IMG/VR virus record: IMGVR_UViG_3300020215_000013 | Location: 1 to 46,200 of that record | Length of the DNA: 46,200 nt | Direction: 5' to 3' (one strand) | Source of the DNA: a virus | The notes under the pieces: model-generated | What the model was told of the DNA's origin: nothing | The model's input: the letters and a program-made list of their open reading frames with translations, nothing else | Databases searched by the model: none | Made by a program: the position numbers and the translations under genes | Shown: piece by piece, positions 30,220 to 38,414 of the stretch | Position numbering within the stretch: position 1 is the first letter of the stretch | How the letters are laid out: the number at the start of each line of letters is the position of its first letter

Positions 30220-30585
30220 AGATTAACGTTTGTAAACCGTTTAACGTATTTAATTTTATGTTTAGATTATCTGCATGAAGTTTTGGGAATATTTCCTACA
30301 AATTTAGATGGTTATCACATTCGAAAACGGATCAAATAACCATCAAATAAGTTTTTATATTATAAATCAATTGCTTATTGGAAAATTCTTATCACATTTA
30401 AATAGAGAGTCAAAACACGATCAAGAAAAACGGATCGCGCTATGTGTAACTCAACAAGATCATAATGCGAATCGATGAAACACACTCATTTGCTGCACAT
30501 AGCAACGTATTATCCGCCGAAGCAGTATATCATAAATCTGAATAAATATTCTAAATTTCGAATTAATATTCACGAAAATATATAC
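30220..30585. other. Repeat-rich non-coding region, possible origin or packaging site
   Basis: I find no convincing gene here. It contains a 9-bp inverted repeat GATGGTTAT (30307-30315)/ATAACCATC (30336-30344), another GCTATGTG (30439-30446)/CACATAGC (30496-30503), and two direct repeats: TTATCACATT at 30312 and 30389, AAAACGGATC at 30324 and 30427. The last 60 bp before the next gene are very AT-rich. It lies between the accessory operon and the terminase block. Confidence 0.5.
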
Positions 30586-31023
30586 TTATTCTAAGTTTGT
30601 AAAATATCTTGCTACACATGATTCAAAAAACTCTTGCTCTTTGTCTTCATGCATATTATTTGGGTAATTATTGATAATTAAAGTGACGTCCCCATTCCTG
30701 CCGTGATAACGATTTAGCAATTTTTTATAATATGTAATCGGTAAATTGGTGATTTTTTCTACAAGGATCGCGGAATAATAGCTACAGTTAGTTTTGTAAT
30801 CAATTTTATTCAATCTGTTTACTTTAAATACAAGAAGTTCTTTGCTTCTGTAATTTTCAAATTGAATCAGGCTAACTCGCTCAGTATTAAAAATGGGTAA
30901 AGGTTTAAGCGGGCATATGCTTGTAATATAATCACTAGGGCATGTTTTGAAATTATAAATCTCTTTCGCGTAGACGTTAGAAAAAATCATAGTAAAAATA
31001 AATAAAAGAATAATTTTTCTCAT
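30586..31023 (-). CDS. Secreted protein, 145 residues
   Basis: A clear Sec signal peptide, MRKIILLFIFTMIFSNVYA, precedes a mature part with four Cys, suited to periplasmic disulfides, and a Tyr/Asn-rich centre. No family is recognised. No Shine-Dalgarno is present, and a promoter (TTGTCA, 18 bp, TATAGT) places the start of transcription on the ATG. It is divergent from the terminase block and looks like a prophage-expressed accessory gene. Confidence 0.62.
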   Translation of the reverse strand: MRKIILLFIFTMIFSNVYAKEIYNFKTCPSDYITSICPLKPLPIFNTERVSLIQFENYRSKELLVFKVNRLNKIDYKTNCSYYSAILVEKITNLPITYYKKLLNRYHGRNGDVTLIINNYPNNMHEDKEQEFFESCVARYFTNLE

Positions 31024-31029
31024 TAATTT

Positions 31030-31059
31030 ACTATATCCGATTTCCTAAGCTATTGACAA
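31030..31059 (-). promoter_or_regulatory. Leaderless-type promoter of the secreted-protein gene
   Basis: On the minus strand TTGTCA (31059-31054), an 18-bp spacer and TATAGT (31035-31030) put the start site at ATG 31023. Its -35 box overlaps, on the opposite strand, TTGACA (31053-31058) of the terminase operon; the shared core ATTGACAAT (31052-31060) is nearly palindromic. The two promoters should exclude each other. Confidence 0.55.
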
Positions 31060-31090
31060 TTAGATTAATAAATACGATCTTCGGGAGATG
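31053..31090 (+). promoter_or_regulatory. Candidate late promoter/start hairpin before the terminase block (copy 1)
   Basis: TTGACA at 31053-31058 is followed after 17 bp by a weak -10 (GATCTT, 31076-31081), which would place the start site on ATG 31088. The element ATCT-TCGGG-AGAT-G (31077-31090) recurs with one change as ATCT-TCGCG-AGAT-G before the portal block (34408-34421), each time with the ATG inside. Leaderless late promoter or start-codon hairpin. Confidence 0.45.
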
Positions 31091-31249
31091 CCTCATTATC
31101 AACAAAAAATACAGCAATTGCGCAATGCGAAAACAGTAGATCAGCTCGTAATAGCTGTTAAAAAAATTAGCTTATATCAAAAATGTGCTGAAATAATTAG
31201 GTCACAAAGATTAATTGACTCTCAAAACGATGCCAAAAAACAGCAGTAA
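31088..31249 (+). CDS. 53-residue first protein of the terminase operon
   Basis: The frame from ATG 31088 to TAA 31249 encodes a helical protein (MPHYQQKIQQLRNAKTVDQL, then VIAVKKISLYQKCAEIIRSQ). GGGAG directly abuts the ATG, too close for normal use. It overlaps the next gene by 20 bp. Place and size fit a DNA-binding small terminase or late regulator, unproven. Confidence 0.5.
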   Translation: MPHYQQKIQQLRNAKTVDQLVIAVKKISLYQKCAEIIRSQRLIDSQNDAKKQQ

Positions 31250-31640
31250 AACAAGGAATTCTATACACAGATGGAAGAAGGGTGAGTCAGGAAATCCCAA
31301 AGGGCGGCCTAGAAAATTTGTTTGTACGCTAAAAATAAACGGTTATAAATTGAGCGAAATTAACGATACTTTGCAAACGATGATTGCTATGAATCACGCA
31401 GAATTAAAAGCGATTGAAAAGGATAAAGATTGCACTATTCTTGAACAGATTGTAGCTGGAGCATTATTGCAATCTCATAAAAAGAAAAGTTTGTATAATA
31501 TTGAAACTCTTTTAACTAGGGTCTACGGGAAACCATCTGAGCAAAAACAAGTTGAACCCGAAAAACCATTACAGCCTATTATTATTATCTCTAATGATCC
31601 CATTGAAGCCGCGCGCGAATATCAAAAATTAATGGGCTAG
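31230..31640 (+). CDS. DUF5681-type protein, likely small-terminase partner
   Basis: 136 residues from ATG 31230; the TTG at 31215 is rejected. The N-terminus has HRWKKGESGNPKGRPRK, the signature of DUF5681 proteins (...kpGqSGNP.GRP.G), which are regularly encoded just before large terminases. The rest is helical (HAELKAIEKDKDCTILEQIV). It would recognise packaging DNA or assist the terminase. It ends 4 bp before terL. Confidence 0.78.
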   Translation: MPKNSSKTRNSIHRWKKGESGNPKGRPRKFVCTLKINGYKLSEINDTLQTMIAMNHAELKAIEKDKDCTILEQIVAGALLQSHKKKSLYNIETLLTRVYGKPSEQKQVEPEKPLQPIIIISNDPIEAAREYQKLMG

Positions 31641-31644
31641 GTTA

Positions 31645-33264
31645 ATGCCAATCCCGATCGAGTTTGATTTTAGAAAACCGGATTATGTTGCTGTCTTCAA
31701 GCGTCGAGCTGAAAAATTAAAAAAGATTCGGGAAAACCCCGAAATTTTACCGTCTCTAAAAGCATATTATAAGGAAAATCCCGCGCAATTTATCATAGAT
31801 TGGGGTTGCACAATTGATCCGAGAAACGTGGAAAAAGGTTTACCGGCCGTCGTGCCATTTTTACTGTTTGAAAAACAAGAAGAATGGATAAATTGGACGG
31901 TTGATCGATGGAAAAGCGGTGAATTTTGTCTAACTGAAAAATCCCGCGACATGGGTGTGAGCTGGATGGCTGTCGCTCTGTCTGTGACACTATGTTTATT
32001 TAACGACGGAATGACGATTGGATTCGGCAGCAGGAAAGAAGACTCTGTTGATAAGCGTGGTGATCCACAATCATTATTTTATAAAATCAAAGAATTTATC
32101 AAGATGTTGCCCCGCGAGTTTCGTGGAAAATGGGAAGAGAAAAAGCATAGTGCGCACATGCGCATCAGCTTCCAACATAATGGCGCGACAATAATTGGGG
32201 AAGCGGGAAAAAACATCGGTCGCGGTGGTCGTGTCGGGATTTATTTCGTTGATGAGGCAGCATTTTTAGAGCATCCCCTTGAAGTTGAAGCTGCGCTCTC
32301 TCAAACGACAAACTGTCGTCATGACATTAGTACACCCCATGGTATGGCGAACCCTTTTGCTATTAAGCGGCATTCGGGGAATATTCCAGTCTTTGTCCTT
32401 GACTGGCGTGATCATCCGGCAAAAGACCAAGCATGGTATGAGCAAGCAAAAATTAAAATTGGCGATCCAGTTATTATAGCTCAAGAATTAGATAGGGATT
32501 ACACCGCTTCGGTGCCGGATATTGTCATACCGGCAATTTGGGTCAATGCTGCTATAGATGCGCATATTAAGCTGAATATCAACGTGTCTGGTATACGAAA
32601 AACTGGGTTTGATGTTGCTGACCAGGGTAGAGATAAAAACGCACTCGTTGCGCGGCACGGTATTCTAGTGAGCAAAGCAAGGTCCTGGAGTGGGAAGGGC
32701 GATGACATCTATGGCAGTACTCAAAAAACATTCTCATGGTGTGACGAAAACGGATATCAGCAAGTGGATTATGATGCAGACGGCCTCGGCGCGAGTGTGC
32801 GCGGCGATGCAAAAATGATAAATGAAGAGCGTACAAATAAGATAATTTTCAATGCGTTTCATGGATCCGGAGAAGTTGTCGATCCCAACGGTGATGCGTT
32901 TGGGATCATCGGGCGAGAAGCTGGTATCAAAATAAAAAACAAAGATCATTATAAAAATGCTAAAGCGCAGGCATGGTTCTCATTGCGACGGCGATTTGAA
33001 ATGACTTATTTAGTCGTTACTGGACAAGCTTCTTATCCCCATGATGAATTAATTTCATTGGATAGTAAGCTGGAAGGTCTTCATCAATTAAAATTAGAGT
33101 TATCTCAGCCGACGTATTTGACCGATAAATCTGGAAAAATTTTGATTGACAAAAAACCAGATGGGGCTTTATCTCCAAACTTGGCCGATGCCGCAGTTAT
33201 AGTTATGGCCCCCGGAGGCAGAGAGGGGATTAGGACTCACCTTCTAGATCACATGAGCCGTTAA
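31645..33264 (+). CDS. terL: Terminase large subunit
   Basis: 539 residues, normal length. The ATPase has a variant Walker A, EKSRDMGVSW (98-107), and Walker B with catalytic Glu, VGIYFVDEAAF (197-207), followed by the TTN..H-IST coupling motif. The RNase H-like nuclease begins with GFDVADQGRDKNA (321-333, D323), continues with VDYDADGLGASVRGD, and ends with an Asp-rich SPNLADAAVIV element. It pumps and cuts DNA at the portal. The stop overlaps the end of a convergent accessory gene by 4 bp. Confidence 0.95.
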   Translation: MPIPIEFDFRKPDYVAVFKRRAEKLKKIRENPEILPSLKAYYKENPAQFIIDWGCTIDPRNVEKGLPAVVPFLLFEKQEEWINWTVDRWKSGEFCLTEKSRDMGVSWMAVALSVTLCLFNDGMTIGFGSRKEDSVDKRGDPQSLFYKIKEFIKMLPREFRGKWEEKKHSAHMRISFQHNGATIIGEAGKNIGRGGRVGIYFVDEAAFLEHPLEVEAALSQTTNCRHDISTPHGMANPFAIKRHSGNIPVFVLDWRDHPAKDQAWYEQAKIKIGDPVIIAQELDRDYTASVPDIVIPAIWVNAAIDAHIKLNINVSGIRKTGFDVADQGRDKNALVARHGILVSKARSWSGKGDDIYGSTQKTFSWCDENGYQQVDYDADGLGASVRGDAKMINEERTNKIIFNAFHGSGEVVDPNGDAFGIIGREAGIKIKNKDHYKNAKAQAWFSLRRRFEMTYLVVTGQASYPHDELISLDSKLEGLHQLKLELSQPTYLTDKSGKILIDKKPDGALSPNLADAAVIVMAPGGREGIRTHLLDHMSR

Positions 33265-33617
33265 TTAGCAGGACCAAGAGTTATTACATTACTTTCGACA
33301 GTTGCATAAAAATTCTGGCTATTACCGTAATTTTTCATTGACATTAACTCAAAAGGATTATTATTGAATTGAACCCAACTTATCATGATTTCTTGATAAG
33401 TTGATAAGTCAGGAGCATAGAAATTAATCCAGCATAGACTACCCGTTTTGCAAATTAATGTTTTTTGAGAATGGGGTGGAATTTGATAGCCCGGAGTTGG
33501 CGTATAAGGATCGTATGTTGCTTGGAATTCTGCCCCGCTTGTGTTATTTACAATAACTTCATTCGCAGCTAATGCTTGATTGCATAAAAATAAGGCACAT
33601 ATAATCAATTTTCTCAT
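33261..33617 (-). CDS. Secreted protein, 118 residues
   Basis: Start ATG 33617, with AAGGATG upstream. A signal peptide (MRKLIICALFLCNQALA) is followed by ANEVIVNNTSGAEFQATYD and a beta-rich mature domain with one Cys pair (LICKTGSLCWINF). The pattern is that of small periplasmic or secreted beta proteins. It is one of three leftward genes set between terminase and portal and is likely expressed by the prophage. Confidence 0.65.
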   Translation of the reverse strand: MRKLIICALFLCNQALAANEVIVNNTSGAEFQATYDPYTPTPGYQIPPHSQKTLICKTGSLCWINFYAPDLSTYQEIMISWVQFNNNPFELMSMKNYGNSQNFYATVESNVITLGPAN

Positions 33618-33721
33618 AAACATCCTTGTTCGTTAGAAGAAAATTTATAGTATCATTTTTAGATTATTTTTCAAATTTGGCAAAATTATGTATAAATAAA
33701 GATCAGATATTAAAAGTTTTT

Positions 33722-34117
33722 TCAACACAAATTCTTTAAAGACTCTCTAAATATCTTTTCTTTATGTTTTTCATATCTCGCCGCGGAGCAGTGGTGACAA
33801 ATACCCAATTCAACATCTATAGGAGTTATTTTACATTCTGCGCACGGATGCATTCTAGTTAAGCTTGAAATGAATTCAGGAAAATCAATATATTTTGGGG
33901 ATAATTTAAAAGAGATTGATTCATATTCATTTTTAAATGAGATAGATTCATTTATCTTCCTCCAGCATTTTAAACAAATTCTATGAAAATTATAAACATC
34001 TTCACAACTTGCGCATAAATAGTTAATCTCTTCAAATTTAAATTTCTTTAAGTTGAATCCTCGGAAAAAAGATTTAAAATCAAAATAAATTATCCATGGT
34101 TCAAATCTTATTTTCAT
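33722..34117 (-). CDS. Double zinc-ribbon protein, 131 residues
   Basis: Two Cys4-type sites are visible: CASCEDVYNFHRICLKCW (about 35-52) and CAECKI...GICHHCSAARY (about 94-116). It starts 17 bp inside the end of the AlpA-like gene, so the two are co-expressed. No family is recognised. An AlpA-like regulator followed by a small accessory protein recalls anti-defence loci, but this is speculation. Confidence 0.58.
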   Translation of the reverse strand: MKIRFEPWIIYFDFKSFFRGFNLKKFKFEEINYLCASCEDVYNFHRICLKCWRKINESISFKNEYESISFKLSPKYIDFPEFISSLTRMHPCAECKITPIDVELGICHHCSAARYEKHKEKIFRESLKNLC

Positions 34118-34295
34118 GTTTTGACCCGCTTATCCAATTCTCAATTTCGCTGAATAAAAAACCTACGCTATGATCTGATATTTTCCTATTTTTAGGAAAC
34201 TTTCCGGATTTCTGAAGACGCCAGAGCGTGGTTTTAGATAGTCCTGTCATTCGACAGACTTCTTTAGTCCGTATGATTTGATCGCTTAACTGCAT
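34101..34295 (-). CDS. AlpA-family regulator
   Basis: 64 residues from ATG 34295 with AAGG upstream; the frame extends much further upstream without a good start. The line IIRTKEVCRMTGLSKTTLWR, then LQKSGKFPKNRKIS and GFLFSEIENWI is the AlpA/MerR-like excisionase-type helix-turn-helix. AlpA proteins activate prophage genes such as integrases; here there is no integrase, so control of the adjacent accessory genes or of the portal operon is likelier. Confidence 0.88.
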   Translation of the reverse strand: MQLSDQIIRTKEVCRMTGLSKTTLWRLQKSGKFPKNRKISDHSVGFLFSEIENWISGSKHENKI

Positions 34296-34382
34296 TGAAA
34301 CCTTCTGAAACGAATTGAAATTAACTGAAACAATAATAATCAATTTTATTCTATAAATCAAGTGCTTTTTTAAAATAAATGC

Positions 34383-34421
34383 TTGCATTTTATAATTGAA
34401 ATCGTTTATCTTCGCGAGATG
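34383..34421 (+). promoter_or_regulatory. Candidate late promoter/start hairpin before the portal block (copy 2)
   Basis: TTGCAT (34383-34388), 17-18 bp, then TTATCT/TATCTT (34406-34412) would start transcription at or next to ATG 34419. The element ATCT-TCGCG-AGAT-G (34408-34421) has the ATG inside its 3' arm and matches copy 1 at 31077-31090. There is no usable Shine-Dalgarno. Confidence 0.45.
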
Positions 34422-34595
34422 CAAGATCAACGTTCGAAACATATTCAAGATGCCGTCAATCGGCAACTAATCGCTACCGCATCAGGAATTTCAGAATCTA
34501 TTAATGATGATATCCAAGATATTGAAGTTAAGACTATAGCGCTATATTTCGGTTTAAGAGTGGAAGTCGCAATAACAATAAGTGCGGATAAATAA
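34419..34595 (+). CDS. 58-residue protein before the portal gene
   Basis: The frame from ATG 34419 ends TAATG, coupled to the portal. The protein (MQDQRSKHIQDAVNRQL, then SINDDIQDIEVKTIALYFGL) is helical then beta, without motifs. It is the first gene of the head operon. No family is recognised. Confidence 0.5.
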   Translation: MQDQRSKHIQDAVNRQLIATASGISESINDDIQDIEVKTIALYFGLRVEVAITISADK

Positions 34596-36103
34596 TGGAT
34601 TTTCTGGAGTTCCAACGACTTTACAAACGTGATGAAGATTATCCCGAGCGTTGCTTCGAAATGCAGATGTTCAGGCGCGTGTTAAATGGCAAGCTTTATG
34701 ATGTTTTGAATTATCCTTTTAATCAACGCGTCAACGGCTCTGGGGCAACTGGGGAAACAATCCCGCTTAGCAAGCGCAGGCCATCTGTACGCTATAGATT
34801 GTGTAAAGTAGTGGTTGACCAAACGGTTTCATTATTGTTCGGAGAAGGGCGGTTCCCAACTATTACATGCGAAGAAGACCCAAAAACTAAAGAAACACTG
34901 GAAGAGCTTATTTCTGGATGCAATCTTAATTTATTGATGATAGATGCGGCTATCAAAGGATCGGTTGGCAGCGTTGCGCTACTGTTGAAAATAATTAAGG
35001 GTAAAATCTTTGTTAATGCGTATTGCACTGAGTATCTAACACCTAAATTTGACCCTGAAAATCCTGACGAATTATCCCTAGTTACAGAAAAATGTAAGAA
35101 AAAAGGCTCTGATTTGATTGATATGGGTTACTCAGGAATTGATCCAAGGGAAATATATTGGTGGATGCGTCAATGGGACTCAATTGAAGAACGTTATTAC
35201 GAGCCGTGGAAGCCATCAGAAGAAGAAAAAAAAGATTTTAGGCCAACTATTGATGAAAAAAGGACAGTAAATCATGACTTGGGTTTTGTCCCAATAATTT
35301 GGATTATAAACTTGCCCGGCAAGGAAGACAGCGTTGACGGATTATGTACTTTCGAACCGGGCATAGACACCAATATCGAATTGGATTACCAATTAAGTCA
35401 GGGTGGGCGCGGTCTAAAATATTCTAGTGAACCACTCCTTTTAGTCAAAAATCCTTCTCTGAATATGCAGGGAGATATTAAACTTGGAGAAGGCAATATC
35501 ATCGAAGTAGATGAAAACGGCGATGCAAAACACATTGAAATCAACGGCAGTGCGATTGAAGGCGTTTTAAATTTCTGTGCGCGGTTACGAGAAGTTTTGT
35601 TAGAGAGCACGCATGGCAATCGTTCCAACCCCGACAAGCTACATACTGTTCAATCTGGTTTGGGCGCGAGGATGTTTTATCTACCGCTAGTTTGGGTAGC
35701 TGATAAATTAAGAATAACATATGGGGAAGGTGGATTTTTACGTCTAATCTTAATGATAATTCAATGCAATCAAGTATATGAATTAGTTTATGAGAAATCT
35801 GGCAAGAAAAATATTATTCCCAAAGGTTCATTAAAGAGCGGTGTTAAAGTTGGGTTGCAGTGGCAAGACTATTTTGCTGCAACGCCACTTGATCGCTTAC
35901 AAGATTCTCAAACTCTAAACAATTTAACTGGCGGAGAGCCGCTGATGACTCAGGGCACAGCAATAAATACTTTATCAAGTGAATACGATATTGTTGACAC
36001 GGAAAAAGAAATAAGCGATCTTCAGAAATTATCTGAGAAAAAGTCTAAAGACGCTTTGGAATTAGCTTCGGCTAAAAAATCAGATAATAAAAATGAGGTA
36101 TAA
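34595..36103 (+). CDS. Portal protein
   Basis: 502 residues, in the portal position between terminase and scaffold/capsid. The N-terminal region (RRPSVRYRLCKVVVDQTVSLLFGEG) has the expected portal phrase for entry into the core. The middle holds NHDLGFVPIIWIIN, equivalent to the h.lg.vPvv.f.n segment of SPP1/HK97-type portals, and the C-terminal part is helical and charged. It forms the dodecameric DNA gate at one capsid vertex and docks the terminase. Confidence 0.88.
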   Translation: MDFLEFQRLYKRDEDYPERCFEMQMFRRVLNGKLYDVLNYPFNQRVNGSGATGETIPLSKRRPSVRYRLCKVVVDQTVSLLFGEGRFPTITCEEDPKTKETLEELISGCNLNLLMIDAAIKGSVGSVALLLKIIKGKIFVNAYCTEYLTPKFDPENPDELSLVTEKCKKKGSDLIDMGYSGIDPREIYWWMRQWDSIEERYYEPWKPSEEEKKDFRPTIDEKRTVNHDLGFVPIIWIINLPGKEDSVDGLCTFEPGIDTNIELDYQLSQGGRGLKYSSEPLLLVKNPSLNMQGDIKLGEGNIIEVDENGDAKHIEINGSAIEGVLNFCARLREVLLESTHGNRSNPDKLHTVQSGLGARMFYLPLVWVADKLRITYGEGGFLRLILMIIQCNQVYELVYEKSGKKNIIPKGSLKSGVKVGLQWQDYFAATPLDRLQDSQTLNNLTGGEPLMTQGTAINTLSSEYDIVDTEKEISDLQKLSEKKSKDALELASAKKSDNKNEV

Positions 36104-36109
36104 GACTGC

Positions 36110-36667
36110 ATGTCCAAAGAAAATGTTTTAGAAATTTCTGAAGTAAAAGAATCTAAAGAGATTAAAGAAGGTAAGGCTTATGATCCAGCTTATGTTAAAA
36201 ATCTCGAAAAGGAAAACATAAAATGGCGTCATCGAGCTAAAGAAAATGAAGATGCAATTGCCAAAGCAGATGAAGCTGATAAGAGATCAAAGGAAGCTGA
36301 GACAAGAGCAAATAACACTTTGCTTGAAGTTACTAAAATGCAGCAACTTGCTAATAAGCGCTTAATTGACGCAGAATTAAAGTCATTAGCTGCTGAGTTA
36401 GGATTGAAAGAACTTAAATATACTAAACTCGGTGAAGGATATGATAAACTTAATGTTAATGAAAATGGTGATGTAGAGGGTGCTCGGGTAATGATGGAAA
36501 AGTTAAAACAAACTGATCCGGATTTATTTAAAAGCGCAACTACAACTAATGTAAACTTCCAAGGTAACACTAGAACTGTTACGCAAAATGAGAAGAAGAA
36601 AGCTTTAAATATGTCAAATGATGAATATGCTAAAGCTGAGCGTGAATTTTTAAAAAACGCTAAATAA
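36110..36667 (+). CDS. Capsid scaffolding protein
   Basis: 185 residues, highly charged and predicted coiled coil in residues about 28-110 (AYVKNLEKENIKWRHRAKEN, then EADKRSKEAETRANNTL), with a GLKELKYTKLGEGYDKL middle. Place directly before the major capsid gene, length and composition are those of GP20-type scaffolds. It has no protease domain. It would template procapsid assembly and then leave. Confidence 0.85.
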   Translation: MSKENVLEISEVKESKEIKEGKAYDPAYVKNLEKENIKWRHRAKENEDAIAKADEADKRSKEAETRANNTLLEVTKMQQLANKRLIDAELKSLAAELGLKELKYTKLGEGYDKLNVNENGDVEGARVMMEKLKQTDPDLFKSATTTNVNFQGNTRTVTQNEKKKALNMSNDEYAKAEREFLKNAK

Positions 36668-36686
36668 TATTCGTCAAACTTTTTTT

Positions 36687-36777
36687 TGAAACGAGACGTT
36701 CAGAAAAAGTAATTTAAATACACAGTCTCTATGGCACGAGATGGCCAAGAGTAAACAAAATACTTTTGGAGCATCAA
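36687..36777 (+). promoter_or_regulatory. Structured 5' leader of the major capsid gene (copy B of the repeated RNA element)
   Basis: Hairpin 1 pairs GAGAC 36693-36697 with GTCTC 36725-36729. Hairpin 2 pairs TGGC 36732-36735 with GCCA 36744-36747 around loop ACGAGATG. Hairpin 3 pairs AAGAGTA 36747-36753 with TACTTTT 36761-36767, and GGAG follows immediately as ribosome-binding site for ATG 36778. Compared with copy A (4758-4835), the flank [A/G]ACGAGACG[T/C]TC and loop are conserved, while stems 2 and 3 differ with pairing kept. It lies within the late operon, 20 bp after the scaffold stop. Confidence 0.75.
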
Positions 36778-38109
36778 ATGCCTATTGCAAATTTTCCGGC
36801 AAACCTAGCGGCCGCTATTCAGTTAGGATATTTAGAAAAACGTTTTCAAGACGGATTAAAAGCCAAATTAGGTTATCGCAGCCTAGCAACTAAAGAAACA
36901 TTCCGAAATAATGTTGGTGAAACTCTGACTAAAACTCGTGGCGGATTATTGCCCGCTAACATTACCCCGCTTGACCCAACTACTAATACCAATCTAGATA
37001 ATGGCTTATCTCCACAATATTGGACTGTTGAACAATATAGTTTAGCGATTAATGAATATGCATTTACGCTAGATTTGAATCTAGTTACGCAAAAGGTAGG
37101 AATTGCTGATCAATTTCTAAAGAATGCGCAAAAATTAGGTGAAAACGCGTTTAGAAGTATCGATCTTATCAATAGAAATGCACTTTTTAATGCTTATATG
37201 GGCGGTAATACGCGAACCACGGCTACTCTAGGTGCTCCCGGTGTGACTATTGCTGTTGATGATATTCGAGGTTTTCAGTATGCAATTCCCACCTCCGGAG
37301 CCAATTCTGGGAAACCAAATATCCCAGTTAGTCCTTCTAATACAATGCCGGTGCAAGTTGGATCAAATGTTTATACATTAACAGGTGCAACTGCTGACGT
37401 TTCTAATGTTTCTACCGCTTTTCTGGGTATATCTGGAACTCTTACTTTCTCTGCAAATGTTACTGTATTAGACAGCACTTCAGGAAATGCTGTGGTAAGC
37501 GCCTATGCGCCATTGATAATTCGGCCCAATGGTCGATTGACTACAAATTTGGTGCAAGCAACTGACTATTTAACATTGCAATCTTGTCGTGATGCAGTTC
37601 AAGTCCTTCAAAATAACAATGTTCCTGGTCCTTACAAATTAACCTGTGCGCCAGCCTCATTTAATCAACTTTATAGAGATCCTGAGTTTCAAATCTTGTT
37701 TCGTGGTACTGAATTTAATTCGACTGAGTACAAAAACTTTGTACCTTCTGAATCGGTTTTGGGCTTCGATATTATTCGTACGAATATGGCACCTCAGCAA
37801 AATTTAAATGGCCATGCTATTCAAAGACCTATTCTGACTGGAGAAGAGTGCTTAATTGAAGCCATGGCCGAAGCTACTGATGAAATTCTTGACAATAAAT
37901 ATGGTAATGAATTGCATGATATTTCAATTGTCGAGGATATTGCGATGGTTACTCGTAGTCCATTGGATAGATTGTCCCAGATTATCGCTCAATCATGGTT
38001 TTTCATTGGTGGATGGACAGCGCCTACAGATCAGACTGTTAACAGCGCGCTCATTCCAACTTCAAATTCTGCTTATTACAAACGAGCAGTAGTTTTAGAG
38101 ACAGCATAA
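36778..38109 (+). CDS. Major capsid protein
   Basis: 443 residues from ATG 36778, with GGAG 6 nt upstream; a TTG at 36766 is rejected. It follows the scaffold gene. The protein has a long N-terminal helical arm (QLGYLEKRFQDGLKAKLGYR), an inserted Ser/Thr/Gly-rich beta region (about 170-245), and a C-terminal DRLSQIIAQSWFFIGGWTAP. The fold is presumably HK97-like. It is the most abundant phage product, which fits the special leader. Confidence 0.9.
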   Translation: MPIANFPANLAAAIQLGYLEKRFQDGLKAKLGYRSLATKETFRNNVGETLTKTRGGLLPANITPLDPTTNTNLDNGLSPQYWTVEQYSLAINEYAFTLDLNLVTQKVGIADQFLKNAQKLGENAFRSIDLINRNALFNAYMGGNTRTTATLGAPGVTIAVDDIRGFQYAIPTSGANSGKPNIPVSPSNTMPVQVGSNVYTLTGATADVSNVSTAFLGISGTLTFSANVTVLDSTSGNAVVSAYAPLIIRPNGRLTTNLVQATDYLTLQSCRDAVQVLQNNNVPGPYKLTCAPASFNQLYRDPEFQILFRGTEFNSTEYKNFVPSESVLGFDIIRTNMAPQQNLNGHAIQRPILTGEECLIEAMAEATDEILDNKYGNELHDISIVEDIAMVTRSPLDRLSQIIAQSWFFIGGWTAPTDQTVNSALIPTSNSAYYKRAVVLETA

Positions 38110-38414
38110 TGGGAAAACGAAAAAAATTAGATTCCGATTTAGCGGAGCAATCTGCTGAATCGGAGAAAAAATTAGAAGACGTTGAGACAATAGAGAATAT
38201 TCCTGATCTTGAGCCTGATAATGCTGAGAAAGAATGTTTAGAGGATCCTAAATCTATTCAATTTTTGCAAGATAGCCTTTGGTTTGTACCCGGAAATGAC
38301 GGAATTCCAAAACCAAATTTTTATAAAAAAAATCAGGTTATCGTTGCTGACAATCGAATTATTGATGATCTAGCCAGTCAGAATCTTAAATTTGTTATTT
38401 TACCGGCGGCCTAA
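38109..38414 (+). CDS. Small head protein, 101 residues
   Basis: It starts in the capsid stop (TAATG). The N-terminal half is strongly acidic (SAESEKKLEDVETIENIP), and the C-terminal half has FYKKNQVIVADNRIIDDLASQ. The latter resembles in build the 64-residue gene before the sheath, both being a short beta domain with an N...I.D...i..L pattern. It may be a decoration or connector accessory protein. Confidence 0.6.
   Translation: MGKRKKLDSDLAEQSAESEKKLEDVETIENIPDLEPDNAEKECLEDPKSIQFLQDSLWFVPGNDGIPKPNFYKKNQVIVADNRIIDDLASQNLKFVILPAA

Noticed and set aside
34101-34466. Long version of the AlpA-like gene starting at 34466
   Set aside because: The extra 57 codons are not AlpA-like, run antisense through the leader and start of the portal operon, and lack a ribosome-binding site; ATG 34295 has AAGG.
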